NCBI GenBank assembly: GCA_025352915.1
Contig: JANXSA010000190.1
Location: 1 to 6,020 of the forward strand
From: Rhodospirillales bacterium
Lineage (GTDB): Bacteria > Pseudomonadota > Alphaproteobacteria > Acetobacterales > Acetobacteraceae
Length of the DNA: 6,020 bases
Reading direction: 5' to 3'
The notes below the pieces were generated by a model. That model was not told where the DNA came from. It was given only the letters and a program-made list of their open reading frames with translations, and did no database searches. This document shows positions 1-5,741 of this stretch, one piece after another (position 1 is the first letter of the stretch; each line of letters opens with the position of its first letter). The position numbers were made by a program, and so were the translations under genes.

Positions 1-586
1 CGTCGAGCGCCGAGACCGGTTCGTCGCAAATCAGCAGCTCGGGCCGCATGGCGAGCGCCCGGGCGATGCCGATGCGCTGGCGCTGGCCGCCGGAGAATTC
101 GTGGATGTAGCGATCGGCCATGTCCGGGCGCAGGCCGACCAGGGCGAGGAGTTCGCGGGCGCGGTCCGAGCGGGCAATGCGGTTGGGCAGCAGGTTGTGC
201 ACGATCATCGGCTCGGCGATCAGGTCGACGACTTTCATGCGCGGGTTCAGCGAGCCGAACGGGTCCTGGTAGACCATCTGCATGCGCTTGCGGATTGGGC
301 GCATGGCGGCGCGGTCGTGGGCGGTGATGTCTTCGCCGTCGAAGATCACGCGCCCGGCGGTGATGTCGAGCATGCGCAGGACGGCGAGGCCGGTTGTGGA
401 TTTGCCGCAGCCGCTTTCGCCGACGAGGCCGAGGGTTTCGCCGCGATTCAGGGTGAAGGAGACGCCGTCGACGGCTTTTACCGAGGCGACCTGGCGCGCC
501 ATCACGGCGCCGGACATGACGGGGAAGTGGACTTTTAGGTCCTCGACGACGAGCAGGGGCGTTTGGCGGAGGGCGGCGTCAGGCAT
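1..586 (-). CDS. DppF/OppF-type ABC importer ATPase, 3' end cut off by window edge
   Basis: This is the second ATP-binding subunit of a peptide/nickel-class ABC importer. It sits on the cytoplasmic face, pairs with the DppD-type subunit, and hydrolyses ATP to drive uptake. The 195 visible codons start at ATG 586 and run off the left edge with no stop. Visible motifs are Walker A GESGCGKST (residues 56-64), the Q-loop in YQDPFGSLNPR (Q107), the ABC signature SGGQRQRI (165-172), Walker B LLICDEP (184-190, catalytic Glu189), and the start of the D-loop, SALD, at the cut. The H-loop and the C-terminal oligopeptide domain lie outside the window. YQDPFGSLNPR and SGGQRQR are typical of the DppF rather than the DppD partner. 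The start overlaps the end of the upstream ATPase gene by 8 bases, with GGAG about 9 bases ahead of the ATG, so the two are probably translationally coupled. Family is sure; substrate is unknown. Confidence 0.95.
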   Translation of the reverse strand, partial: MPDAALRQTPLLVVEDLKVHFPVMSGAVMARQVASVKAVDGVSFTLNRGETLGLVGESGCGKSTTGLAVLRMLDITAGRVIFDGEDITAHDRAAMRPIRKRMQMVYQDPFGSLNPRMKVVDLIAEPMIVHNLLPNRIARSDRARELLALVGLRPDMADRYIHEFSGGQRQRIGIARALAMRPELLICDEPVSALD

Positions 587-1577
587 GGGCGGGCACTCCG
601 GCGGCGGCATTGGCCGGGACGAAACAGGCCTTGTGGTGGCCACCGCCGACATCCTCCAGCACCGGACGGCTCAGCAGGCATTTGTCGGTCACGTCGACGC
701 AGCGCGGCGCAAAGGCACAGCCGGGCGGCAGGCGGGAGAGGTCGGGCGGCTGGCCCTCGATCGGCACCAGCCGGCTGCCGAGCGCGCCATCGAGTCGCGG
801 CACGCAGGCCATCAGGCCGCGGGTGTACGGATGTTGCGGGCGTTTGTAGATATCGCGCGCGGTGCCGGTTTCGACCACGCGGCCGGCGTACATCACGCTG
901 ACGCGATCGGCGTAGCGGGCGACCACGCCGAGGTCGTGGGTGATCAGGATCAGGGCGGCGCCGGTTTCCCGGGTGAGTTCCTTGAGCAAGGAGAGGATTT
1001 GCGACTGCACGGTGACGTCGAGTGCGGTGGTCGGCTCGTCGGCGATGATGAGTTTGGGCTGACAGGCCAGGGCCATGGCGATCATCGCGCGCTGGCGCAT
1101 GCCGCCGGAGAACTGGTGCGGATAGGCATCAACGCGGGCTTTCGCATCGGGGATGCGCACCCGCATGAGCAGTTCGCCGGCTTTTTCCAGGGCGGCTTTC
1201 CAGGTGGCGCCGCGGTGCAATTGCACCGGTTCGCCAACCTGGAGCCCGACGGTGAGGGACGGGTTCAGCGAGGTCATCGGCTCCTGGAAGATCATGGCGA
1301 TGCGGTCACCGCGCACCGCCTGCATCTCGGCATCCGACAGTTTCAGCAGGTCGCGGCCCTCGAACATCACGGTTCCCGCGGTGATCTCGCCGGGCGGGTT
1401 GGGGATCAGCCGCATCAGCGAGAGCGCGGTGACGCTTTTGCCGGAGCCGCTTTCGCCGACGATGGCCAGGGTTTCGCCGGCATCGACGTCGAAGGATACG
1501 TCGTCCACCGCCATCACCGCCCCGCGTTCCGTGCGGAAGCGGGTGGTGAGGCCGGTTACTTCGAGAAGTTTCGACAC
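579..1577 (-). CDS. DppD/OppD-type ABC importer ATPase with C-terminal cysteine cluster
   Basis: This is the first ATP-binding subunit of the importer, 332 residues, a normal length for DppD/OppD. Motifs in order are Walker A GESGSGKS (41-48), Q-loop FQEPMTSLNP (Q98), signature SGGMRQR (157-163), Walker B KLIIADEP (175-182, Glu181), D-loop TTALD, and H-loop THD (His214). After residue 249, HPYTRGLM opens the oligopeptide/dipeptide transporter C-terminal domain, followed by IEGQPPDL, LPPGC and FAPRC. That domain has four cysteines (287, 293, 300, 318), the pattern linked to a [4Fe-4S] cluster in some DppD proteins. The start is GTG and directly abuts the TAA stop of the binding-protein gene (no spacer). 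The encoded MSKLLEVTGL aligns with the usual family start, and the next methionine (residue 22) would cut into the first strand. The ribosome site is weak (GGGG within the preceding codons), so coupling to upstream translation is likely. Substrate unknown. Confidence 0.96.
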   Translation of the reverse strand: MSKLLEVTGLTTRFRTERGAVMAVDDVSFDVDAGETLAIVGESGSGKSVTALSLMRLIPNPPGEITAGTVMFEGRDLLKLSDAEMQAVRGDRIAMIFQEPMTSLNPSLTVGLQVGEPVQLHRGATWKAALEKAGELLMRVRIPDAKARVDAYPHQFSGGMRQRAMIAMALACQPKLIIADEPTTALDVTVQSQILSLLKELTRETGAALILITHDLGVVARYADRVSVMYAGRVVETGTARDIYKRPQHPYTRGLMACVPRLDGALGSRLVPIEGQPPDLSRLPPGCAFAPRCVDVTDKCLLSRPVLEDVGGGHHKACFVPANAAAGVPAHA

Positions 1578-3272
1578 TTAGTGCCCCAGCTTCTTCTTGA
1601 GTTCCTGGTCGAGCCACATCCGGGCATAGACCGGGCCGGGCTTGACCGCGCCGACGCGCAGCTCGCCGTCGTAGTTTTTCACCCAGGGCCACCAGGCGGT
1701 GTAGACGTACGGCACCGGCAGCCAGACATACGGTGCCTTGTCGAGGATATCGCGGGTCAGCTCGCGCACCAGGGCTTGACGTTGGACCTCGTCGCGGGTG
1801 GCGTAGGCTTTGTCCATCTTGGCGGTGAAGTCATCCGAATACAACATCGACGGGCCCCAGAGCTGGCCGGGGGTGAAGCTCTTGTGCAGCGAGCGGGTTG
1901 GGTTGGTATGGCCGTTGCTCATGAAGTAGCCGGCGGTGTGCTTGGCGGTGGTCATGGCCGAGAGGAAGGCGCCGTATTCCAGCGGCTGGATCTCGATCTT
2001 CACGCCGATCTGTTCGAGGTAGCCGGCCACCAGCGGCAGCAGGTCCATGTTGTCCGGCGAGCACGAGCAGACCTGGGTCTTGAAGGTGAAGCCGTTGGGA
2101 TAGCCGGCTTCCTTCAGCAGTTGCTTGGCCTTGGCGGGGTTGTAGGTGAAGAGTTCCTTCACCGAATCGGGCATGGTTTCCAGTTTTTCGAAGTAGCCGA
2201 GATAGTCGGGATGCTGCGGATAGGCGAATAGCTCGGCATTGCCGCCATAGTATTCCTTGACGATCTCCTGCTTGTTGACCGCCATGTTCAGGGCGCGGCG
2301 GACGCGGATGTCGTCGAACGGCTTGGTGTCGGTGCGCATCGACAGGAAGACACCGGAATAGCTGAGCCAGCGAGACCATTGCAGCTGCGGCGCGCTTTTT
2401 TTCAGGCTGTCGACGGCCTGCCAGCGGATTGCTTCCAGCACGTCGAGCTTGCCGGTGCGGATCGCCGAGTGCTGGGTCGCCTCGTCCTTCATGATGCGGT
2501 AGGTAACCTTATCGATGAAGGGCAGCTTGTATTCGGTGCCGTCGATGGTGTCTTTGTCCCAGTAGATCGGGTTCTTGGCGTAGGTCTGCTGGTTGCCCTG
2601 GACGTAGTCGATCAGTTGGAATGGGCCGGTCCCCACCGCGTTTTTCCAGTTTCCGGCGCCAGCCTTGGCCAGTTCGGGCGGGATGATCTGGGAGTAGTAG
2701 CCCCAGCCGAAGCGGTAATCCCAGTCGGCGTTGTATTCCTTCATGAAGAAGGTGACGGTGTGACGGTCGGTTGCCTCGACGCGGTCGACGTAGTCGAAGT
2801 AGTTCGGCAGTTTCTTCGGGCTGGTGTTTTGGCGGTTGAAGCTGAACACCACGTCGTCGGCGGTGAATTCGCGGCTATCCATCACGCCGGCCTTGGCGGG
2901 CCACATGATGCCTTTCCGCAGCTTGATCACCACGGCGAGCGGGGCCTCCTGCCACGCCCAGGTTTCCGCGAGCTCGCCGCGCAGGGCATCCTCGGCGAGC
3001 CAGGCGTCGGGCTTGTAGCTGTATTTACCGCCGCGGCGGATCGACTTGTTCATGTCGCCGGCGAAGAGGGTTTCCAGATAAGGGCCGGTGTCGTGGTTCA
3101 GCTTCCAGGCGAAATCCTGCGGGTCCCAGGACAGGGCGGAGATGGTCGTGTAGACCGTGCCGATCTCCAGGTTGCCGCCGTATTGCGGTTTTTGTGCCTG
3201 GGCGACGCCGCCGAGCAGACTGGCTGCGGCAATCCCCGCCGCGAGGCCGCTCAGTATCCGTCCGTATCGCAT
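1578..3272 (-). CDS. Periplasmic substrate-binding protein, ABC importer family 5 (SBP_bac_5)
   Basis: This is the extracytoplasmic binding protein that captures the substrate and delivers it to the permease pair. From ATG 3272 it has 564 residues, within the usual range for family 5. The N-terminus is a clear Sec signal peptide: MRYGR, a hydrophobic stretch (about 6-23), then AQA with predicted cleavage after residue 26. Family hallmarks are the YGGNL start of the mature protein, LRKGIMW (118-124) followed by FTADDVVFSF (136-145), GTGPFQLIDY (214-223), DIRVRRALNMAVNK (321-334) and AKQLLKEAGYPNGF (382-395). An ATG at 3302 would add ten residues (with another at 3287), but the strong GAGGGAGGG ribosome site and signal peptide both favour 3272. 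The mature protein has only two cysteines, close together (402 and 404). It lies third in the operon, after the permeases and a 277-base gap. Peptide, nickel, sugar or other ligands are all possible for this family, and the sequence does not decide. Confidence 0.93.
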   Translation of the reverse strand: MRYGRILSGLAAGIAAASLLGGVAQAQKPQYGGNLEIGTVYTTISALSWDPQDFAWKLNHDTGPYLETLFAGDMNKSIRRGGKYSYKPDAWLAEDALRGELAETWAWQEAPLAVVIKLRKGIMWPAKAGVMDSREFTADDVVFSFNRQNTSPKKLPNYFDYVDRVEATDRHTVTFFMKEYNADWDYRFGWGYYSQIIPPELAKAGAGNWKNAVGTGPFQLIDYVQGNQQTYAKNPIYWDKDTIDGTEYKLPFIDKVTYRIMKDEATQHSAIRTGKLDVLEAIRWQAVDSLKKSAPQLQWSRWLSYSGVFLSMRTDTKPFDDIRVRRALNMAVNKQEIVKEYYGGNAELFAYPQHPDYLGYFEKLETMPDSVKELFTYNPAKAKQLLKEAGYPNGFTFKTQVCSCSPDNMDLLPLVAGYLEQIGVKIEIQPLEYGAFLSAMTTAKHTAGYFMSNGHTNPTRSLHKSFTPGQLWGPSMLYSDDFTAKMDKAYATRDEVQRQALVRELTRDILDKAPYVWLPVPYVYTAWWPWVKNYDGELRVGAVKPGPVYARMWLDQELKKKLGH

Positions 3273-3276
3273 CAAA

Positions 3277-3285
3277 CCCTCCCTC
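3277..3285 (-). promoter_or_regulatory. Ribosome binding site deciding the binding-protein start
   Basis: Read on the minus strand this is GAGGGAGGG, ending four bases before the ATG at 3272. It is the best Shine-Dalgarno match near the gene and favours that start over the ATGs at 3287 and 3302, which have only AGGGG and GGGAG close by. Confidence 0.65.
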
Positions 3286-3353
3286 ATGTTGCCCCTGGCC
3301 ATTCGGCTCCCGGAGGTCGCGCATTAGTGTCTGTTAGGAAACATACTTTAGAA

Positions 3354-3392
3354 AAGTCTTCTTTTTGTGAACAAAAAGAAGCAAAAAAACTT
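3354..3392 (+). repeat. 39-base AT-rich repeat, copy 1, with internal palindrome
   Basis: This copy begins AAGTCTTC and ends AAAAAAACTT. At its core (3358-3381) is a perfect palindrome of two 11-base arms, CTTCTTTTTGT and its complement, around a central GA. It matches copy 2 (3498-3536, opposite strand) at 38 of 39 positions, the difference being C at 3382. In RNA the core would form a hairpin of A-U pairs with a few G-C pairs, but on neither strand is it followed by a clean U-run. It therefore resembles a dispersed hairpin repeat or weak mRNA structure more than a classical terminator. It lies 81 bases upstream of the binding-protein start. Confidence 0.85.
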
Positions 3393-3497
3393 CATTCATT
3401 TGTATTTCGTCATCCTGACCAAGTGCAAGAATTTGTGTTGTCGGTCTCCAGGAACGTTAATATTGGGTATGTGATTCTGGCATCCTATCAATGGGCA
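3393..3497. other. Low-GC spacer between the inverted repeats
   Basis: These 105 bases have about 42% GC by hand count, well below the flanking genes. I see no convincing open frame of normal composition. On the minus strand TTGCAC (3428-3423) is followed after 17 bases by ATACAA (3405-3400), or after 18 by TACAAA. This is a poor but possible promoter that would serve the binding-protein gene; I do not rely on it. The segment is either the inside of a small mobile or repeat element or simply an AT-rich untranslated region. Confidence 0.4.
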
Positions 3498-3536
3498 AAG
3501 TTTTTTTTCTTCTTTTTGTTCACAAAAAGAAGACTT
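3498..3536 (-). repeat. 39-base AT-rich repeat, copy 2, inverted relative to copy 1
   Basis: Read on the minus strand it begins AAGTCTTC and ends AAAAAAAACTT, with the same 24-base palindromic core (3509-3532: 11-base arms around two central bases). It begins 13 bases after the stop of the DppC-type gene. Because copies 1 and 2 are inverted, transcript across the gap could fold either as two small hairpins or as one 39-pair stem closing a 105-base loop. Such a structure could protect the upstream permease mRNA or reduce read-through into the binding-protein gene; this role is inferred. Confidence 0.85.
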
Positions 3537-3549
3537 CTCCTTGCCTGCT

Positions 3550-4440
3550 TCACCGGCTGCCTCGCATGCGCGGGTCGAGCAGGTCGCGCATGGCGTCGCC
3601 GAGCACGTTGATGCCGTAGACGACCATGGTCAGGCACAGTCCGGGGGCGAGAGCCAGCCACGGGGCGAGATACATGTAGGTGCGGCCGGTGCCGCTGAGC
3701 ATGCCGCCCCAGGTCGGCGCCGGCGGTGGCACGCCGAAGCCGAGGAAGCTGAGGCCGGATTCGACCAGGATCACCGCGCCGACGCGGGTGGTGAACAGCA
3801 CGATGATCGGCGGCAGCACGTTCGGCAGGATGTGCTGCATCAGGATGCGCGGCGTGCTGGCGCCCATGGATTGGGCGGAATGAACGTACATCTGCTCGCG
3901 CACCGAGACCACGGCGCCGCGGATGATGCGGCTGCCGCCGATGCCGAAGGTCAGGCCGAGGACGAAGATCACCTGGATCATGCCCGGCCCGAGGACGGAG
4001 ACCACGACGATCAGGATGATGAGTTCGGGAAAACTCATCCAGGCATCGACCAGGCGTTGGACGATCAGGTCGACCTTGCCACCGAGATAGCCGGTGACGA
4101 TGCCGATCACCACCGAGACGATGGTGGCCAGGGTGGCAGCGGCAAAGCCGATGATGACCGAAAGCTGTGCGCCATAGAGGATGCGCGACAGCATGTCCCG
4201 TCCGAGATGGTCGGTGCCGAGCCAATACTTCACCGAGGGTGGCTTCAGCCGGTTGGCCGGGCTGATCTGGTTAATGCCGTATGGCGCCAGGATATCGGCG
4301 AAGACGCCGCAGAACAGGAAGACCAGGAAGATCACCGCCCCGATCGCGCCCAGCGGCTTTTCGCGGATCAGGCGGATGCAGAAGGTCGTGACCGGTCCGC
4401 GCGGGCGGGGGACGACAAGCGGCTCGGCGGCGGCGGACAT
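3550..4440 (-). CDS. DppC-type ABC importer permease
   Basis: This is the second membrane-channel subunit of the importer, 296 residues, a typical DppC/OppC length. It has the N-terminal DppC leader: a cytoplasmic tail, a first membrane helix at about 31-52 (GAIGAVIFLVFLF), then the family motif GTDHLGRDMLSRILYGA (75-91). Further hydrophobic segments lie at about 92-118, 138-165, 208-230 and 262-282. The cytoplasmic EAA loop that docks onto the ATPases is at about 188-211 (SAQSMGAS, then HILPNVLPPI), followed by ESGLSFLGFG (227-236) and the C-terminal GDAMRDLLDPR (281-291). The ATG shares its A with the TGA stop of the upstream permease gene (TGATG at 4442-4438), so the two are almost surely translationally coupled. 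In-frame sequence continues upstream to about 5142, but that is a shadow of the dppB-type gene. The stop is TGA at 3552-3550, after which the operon is interrupted by the repeat-bearing gap. Confidence 0.96.
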   Translation of the reverse strand: MSAAAEPLVVPRPRGPVTTFCIRLIREKPLGAIGAVIFLVFLFCGVFADILAPYGINQISPANRLKPPSVKYWLGTDHLGRDMLSRILYGAQLSVIIGFAAATLATIVSVVIGIVTGYLGGKVDLIVQRLVDAWMSFPELIILIVVVSVLGPGMIQVIFVLGLTFGIGGSRIIRGAVVSVREQMYVHSAQSMGASTPRILMQHILPNVLPPIIVLFTTRVGAVILVESGLSFLGFGVPPPAPTWGGMLSGTGRTYMYLAPWLALAPGLCLTMVVYGINVLGDAMRDLLDPRMRGSR

Positions 4441-5396
4441 CAGCGGTACCTCACCTTGGGATCGAGCAGCCCGTAGCTGAGGTCTACCAGCAGGTTGATC
4501 AGCACTACCGCGACGCCGACGATCAGGAAGACGCCGGTGATGATCGGGTAGTCGCGCCGGCTCACCGCCTCCAGCAGCATCAGCCCCATGCCGGGGATGA
4601 CGAAGATCTGCTCCATGATGACGGTGCCGCCGATCAGGATCGGGGCTTGCAGGCCGATCAGCGTCACCACCGGGATCAGCGCGTTGCGCAGCGCGTGGCG
4701 CACCACCACGGTGCGCTCGTTCATGCCCTTGGCCCAGGCGGTGCGGACATAATCCTGGCGCAGGACCTCGAGCATCATCGTGCGCGTCATCCGCATGGTG
4801 ATTGCCGACAGCGAGGTTCCCAGGATCACCGCGGGAATGGCCAGTTGGAGCATGTTCCCGACCGGGTCCTGCCAGAACGAGATGAACCTCACCTCCGGCG
4901 ACCAGCCCCACCAGATGGCGGGGAACACCATGACGATGGTGCCGAGCCAGAAGCTGGGCACCGCCAGCATGAGGATGGAGAAGGAGCGGCCGACATAGTC
5001 GCCCCAGGTGTCCTGGCGGATCGCCGACCAGACGCCGACCGGCACGGCCACGACGAGGGCCACGCACAGCGCCATGAAGCCCAATTGGAAGGTGGTTGGC
5101 AGGCGCGACAGGATCTCCTCGATCACTGACTGCTCCTGCCAAAGTGAGCTGCCGAAATCGCCCTGGAACAAGATCTTGCCGATCCAGCGCACGTATTGGA
5201 TGTGCATGGGCTGGTCGAGGCCGAGGGCTGCTTCGAGCTGGGTGCGCGAGGCGGCGTTGGCGCTGATGTCGTTCTGCGCGATCATCATGTCGATGATGTC
5301 GCCCGGAATCATCCGCACGGTCACGAAGACGATGACGCTGGCGAAGAACAGGGTGGGGATCAAGGCGAGCAGCCGGCGGATCACATAGGCCCGCAT
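4440..5396 (-). CDS. DppB-type ABC importer permease
   Basis: This is the first membrane-channel subunit and first gene of the operon, 318 residues, a usual DppB length. It opens with the family-typical MRAYVIRRLLALIPTLFF, whose first helix spans about 8-28, followed by the MIPGD motif (29-33) and the periplasmic segment with LGLDQP (58-63) and the GDFGSS motif (79-84). Hydrophobic segments follow at about 102-123, 138-160, 184-200, 241-262 and 284-308. The EAA coupling loop is at about 215-243 (DYVRTAWAKGM, then RHALRNALIPV). QIFVIPGMG (263-271) and a C-terminal DLSYGLLDPKVRY close the protein. An in-frame ATG at 5441 would add 15 polar residues not usual in the family. ATG 5396 is preceded by GAGGA at 5412-5408 and gives the standard N-terminus, so it is preferred. 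Confidence 0.95.
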   Translation of the reverse strand: MRAYVIRRLLALIPTLFFASVIVFVTVRMIPGDIIDMMIAQNDISANAASRTQLEAALGLDQPMHIQYVRWIGKILFQGDFGSSLWQEQSVIEEILSRLPTTFQLGFMALCVALVVAVPVGVWSAIRQDTWGDYVGRSFSILMLAVPSFWLGTIVMVFPAIWWGWSPEVRFISFWQDPVGNMLQLAIPAVILGTSLSAITMRMTRTMMLEVLRQDYVRTAWAKGMNERTVVVRHALRNALIPVVTLIGLQAPILIGGTVIMEQIFVIPGMGLMLLEAVSRRDYPIITGVFLIVGVAVVLINLLVDLSYGLLDPKVRYR

Positions 5397-5407
5397 ATCA
5401 GTGGATT

Positions 5408-5412
5408 TCCTC
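5408..5412 (-). promoter_or_regulatory. Ribosome binding site for the DppB-type gene
   Basis: GAGGA on the minus strand, 11 bases before the ATG at 5396. It supports this start over the ATG at 5441. A small inverted repeat (CCGTC at 5423-5427, GACGG at 5434-5438) lies just upstream; it is short enough to be chance. Confidence 0.5.
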
Positions 5413-5508
5413 AACGCTTGTTCCGTCCAGTCTGACGGCACGGCGGCGGCAACGCCAGGGGGCAGCCGCAGCGCGCCGTAAATTTAAGCGTCCGCAAGCC
5501 GGCTTACA

Positions 5509-5589
5509 GATAAAAAGTTTTCGCTTTTTTTTCAAAAAGAAGCGCTTTTTTTGTTCTTTTTTGAAAAAAAGAACCAAAAACCTTTTATC
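5509..5589. repeat. Compound AT-rich inverted repeat, related to the 3354-3536 pair
   Basis: The two ends are near-complements: GATAAAAAG at 5509-5517 and CCTTTTATC at 5581-5589. Inside are two hairpins. The first pairs CGCTTTTTTTT (5522-5532) with AAAAAGAAGCG (5534-5544), with one G-T pair. The second is a perfect palindrome at 5553-5574 with 10-base arms GTTCTTTTTT and complement around GA. Each half, read inward, follows the same plan as the repeat at 3354-3536 (AAGTTTT, then a CTTCTTTT-like arm, a short centre and the complementary arm), so they look like diverged copies of one family. On the plus strand the first hairpin is followed by seven T, terminator-like, but no transcript is expected to end here. 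Confidence 0.75.
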
Positions 5590-5741
5590 CGCTTGGCTTC
5601 CTGCTTATCCGCGCACGATCCGGCCCGCGGTTCGGGTGCGAAATTTACCTGTGCGATGGCCCAGGGGCGGTTACGCCAGCACTTGTGCGGGTCGCATCTA
5701 CTCTGGCATTGCCATACTCCCAACCCACAGCGAGACACCCC

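Larger units (their letters stand above)
5397..5741. other. Divergent intergenic region between the transporter operon and ilvD
   Basis: These 345 bases separate two genes transcribed away from each other, so both promoters should be here. From the left it holds the dppB-type leader and ribosome site, a moderately AT-rich stretch (5477-5516) that is the likeliest place for the operon promoter, the compound AT-rich repeat (5509-5589), then a GC-rich ilvD leader. I find no convincing -35/-10 pair on either strand. The ilvD side has a possible GC-rich hairpin (5612-5640, CGCA paired with TGCG plus inner pairs), a direct repeat GTGCGA at 5636 and 5652, and a short palindrome TGCG-GGT-CGCA at 5686-5696. 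Open frames here look like chance frames through the repeat, and none is supported as a gene. Confidence 0.6.

Noticed and set aside
282..2231. Very long plus-strand reading frame (649 residues) opposite the ATPase and binding-protein genes.
   Set aside because: It is antisense to three gene segments with clear domains. Its translation is rich in His, Gly, Asp and Arg with no recognisable motif, as expected from the opposite strand of GC-rich coding DNA.
3356..3534. Calling the two palindromes classical intrinsic terminators.
   Set aside because: Stems are almost all A-T and neither is followed by a clear U-run in the operon's direction, while the genes downstream belong to the same transporter.
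3354..3536. CRISPR array.
   Set aside because: Only two copies, in inverted orientation, with one 105-base spacer; arrays have direct repeats with spacers of about 30 bases.
2379..3611. Plus-strand frame of 410 residues spanning the binding protein and the gap.
   Set aside because: It is antisense to the binding protein and runs through both AT-rich palindromes, giving Lys/Phe-rich stretches; no domain and no sensible start context.
3541..4476. Plus-strand frame of 311 residues opposite the DppC-type gene.
   Set aside because: Asp/His/Gly-rich antisense shadow of a well-supported membrane protein gene.
4443..5142. Upstream in-frame extension of the DppC-type gene to 5142.
   Set aside because: It lies in another frame of the DppB-type gene, is Arg/His/Pro-rich, and the normal DppC start at 4440 overlaps the upstream stop.
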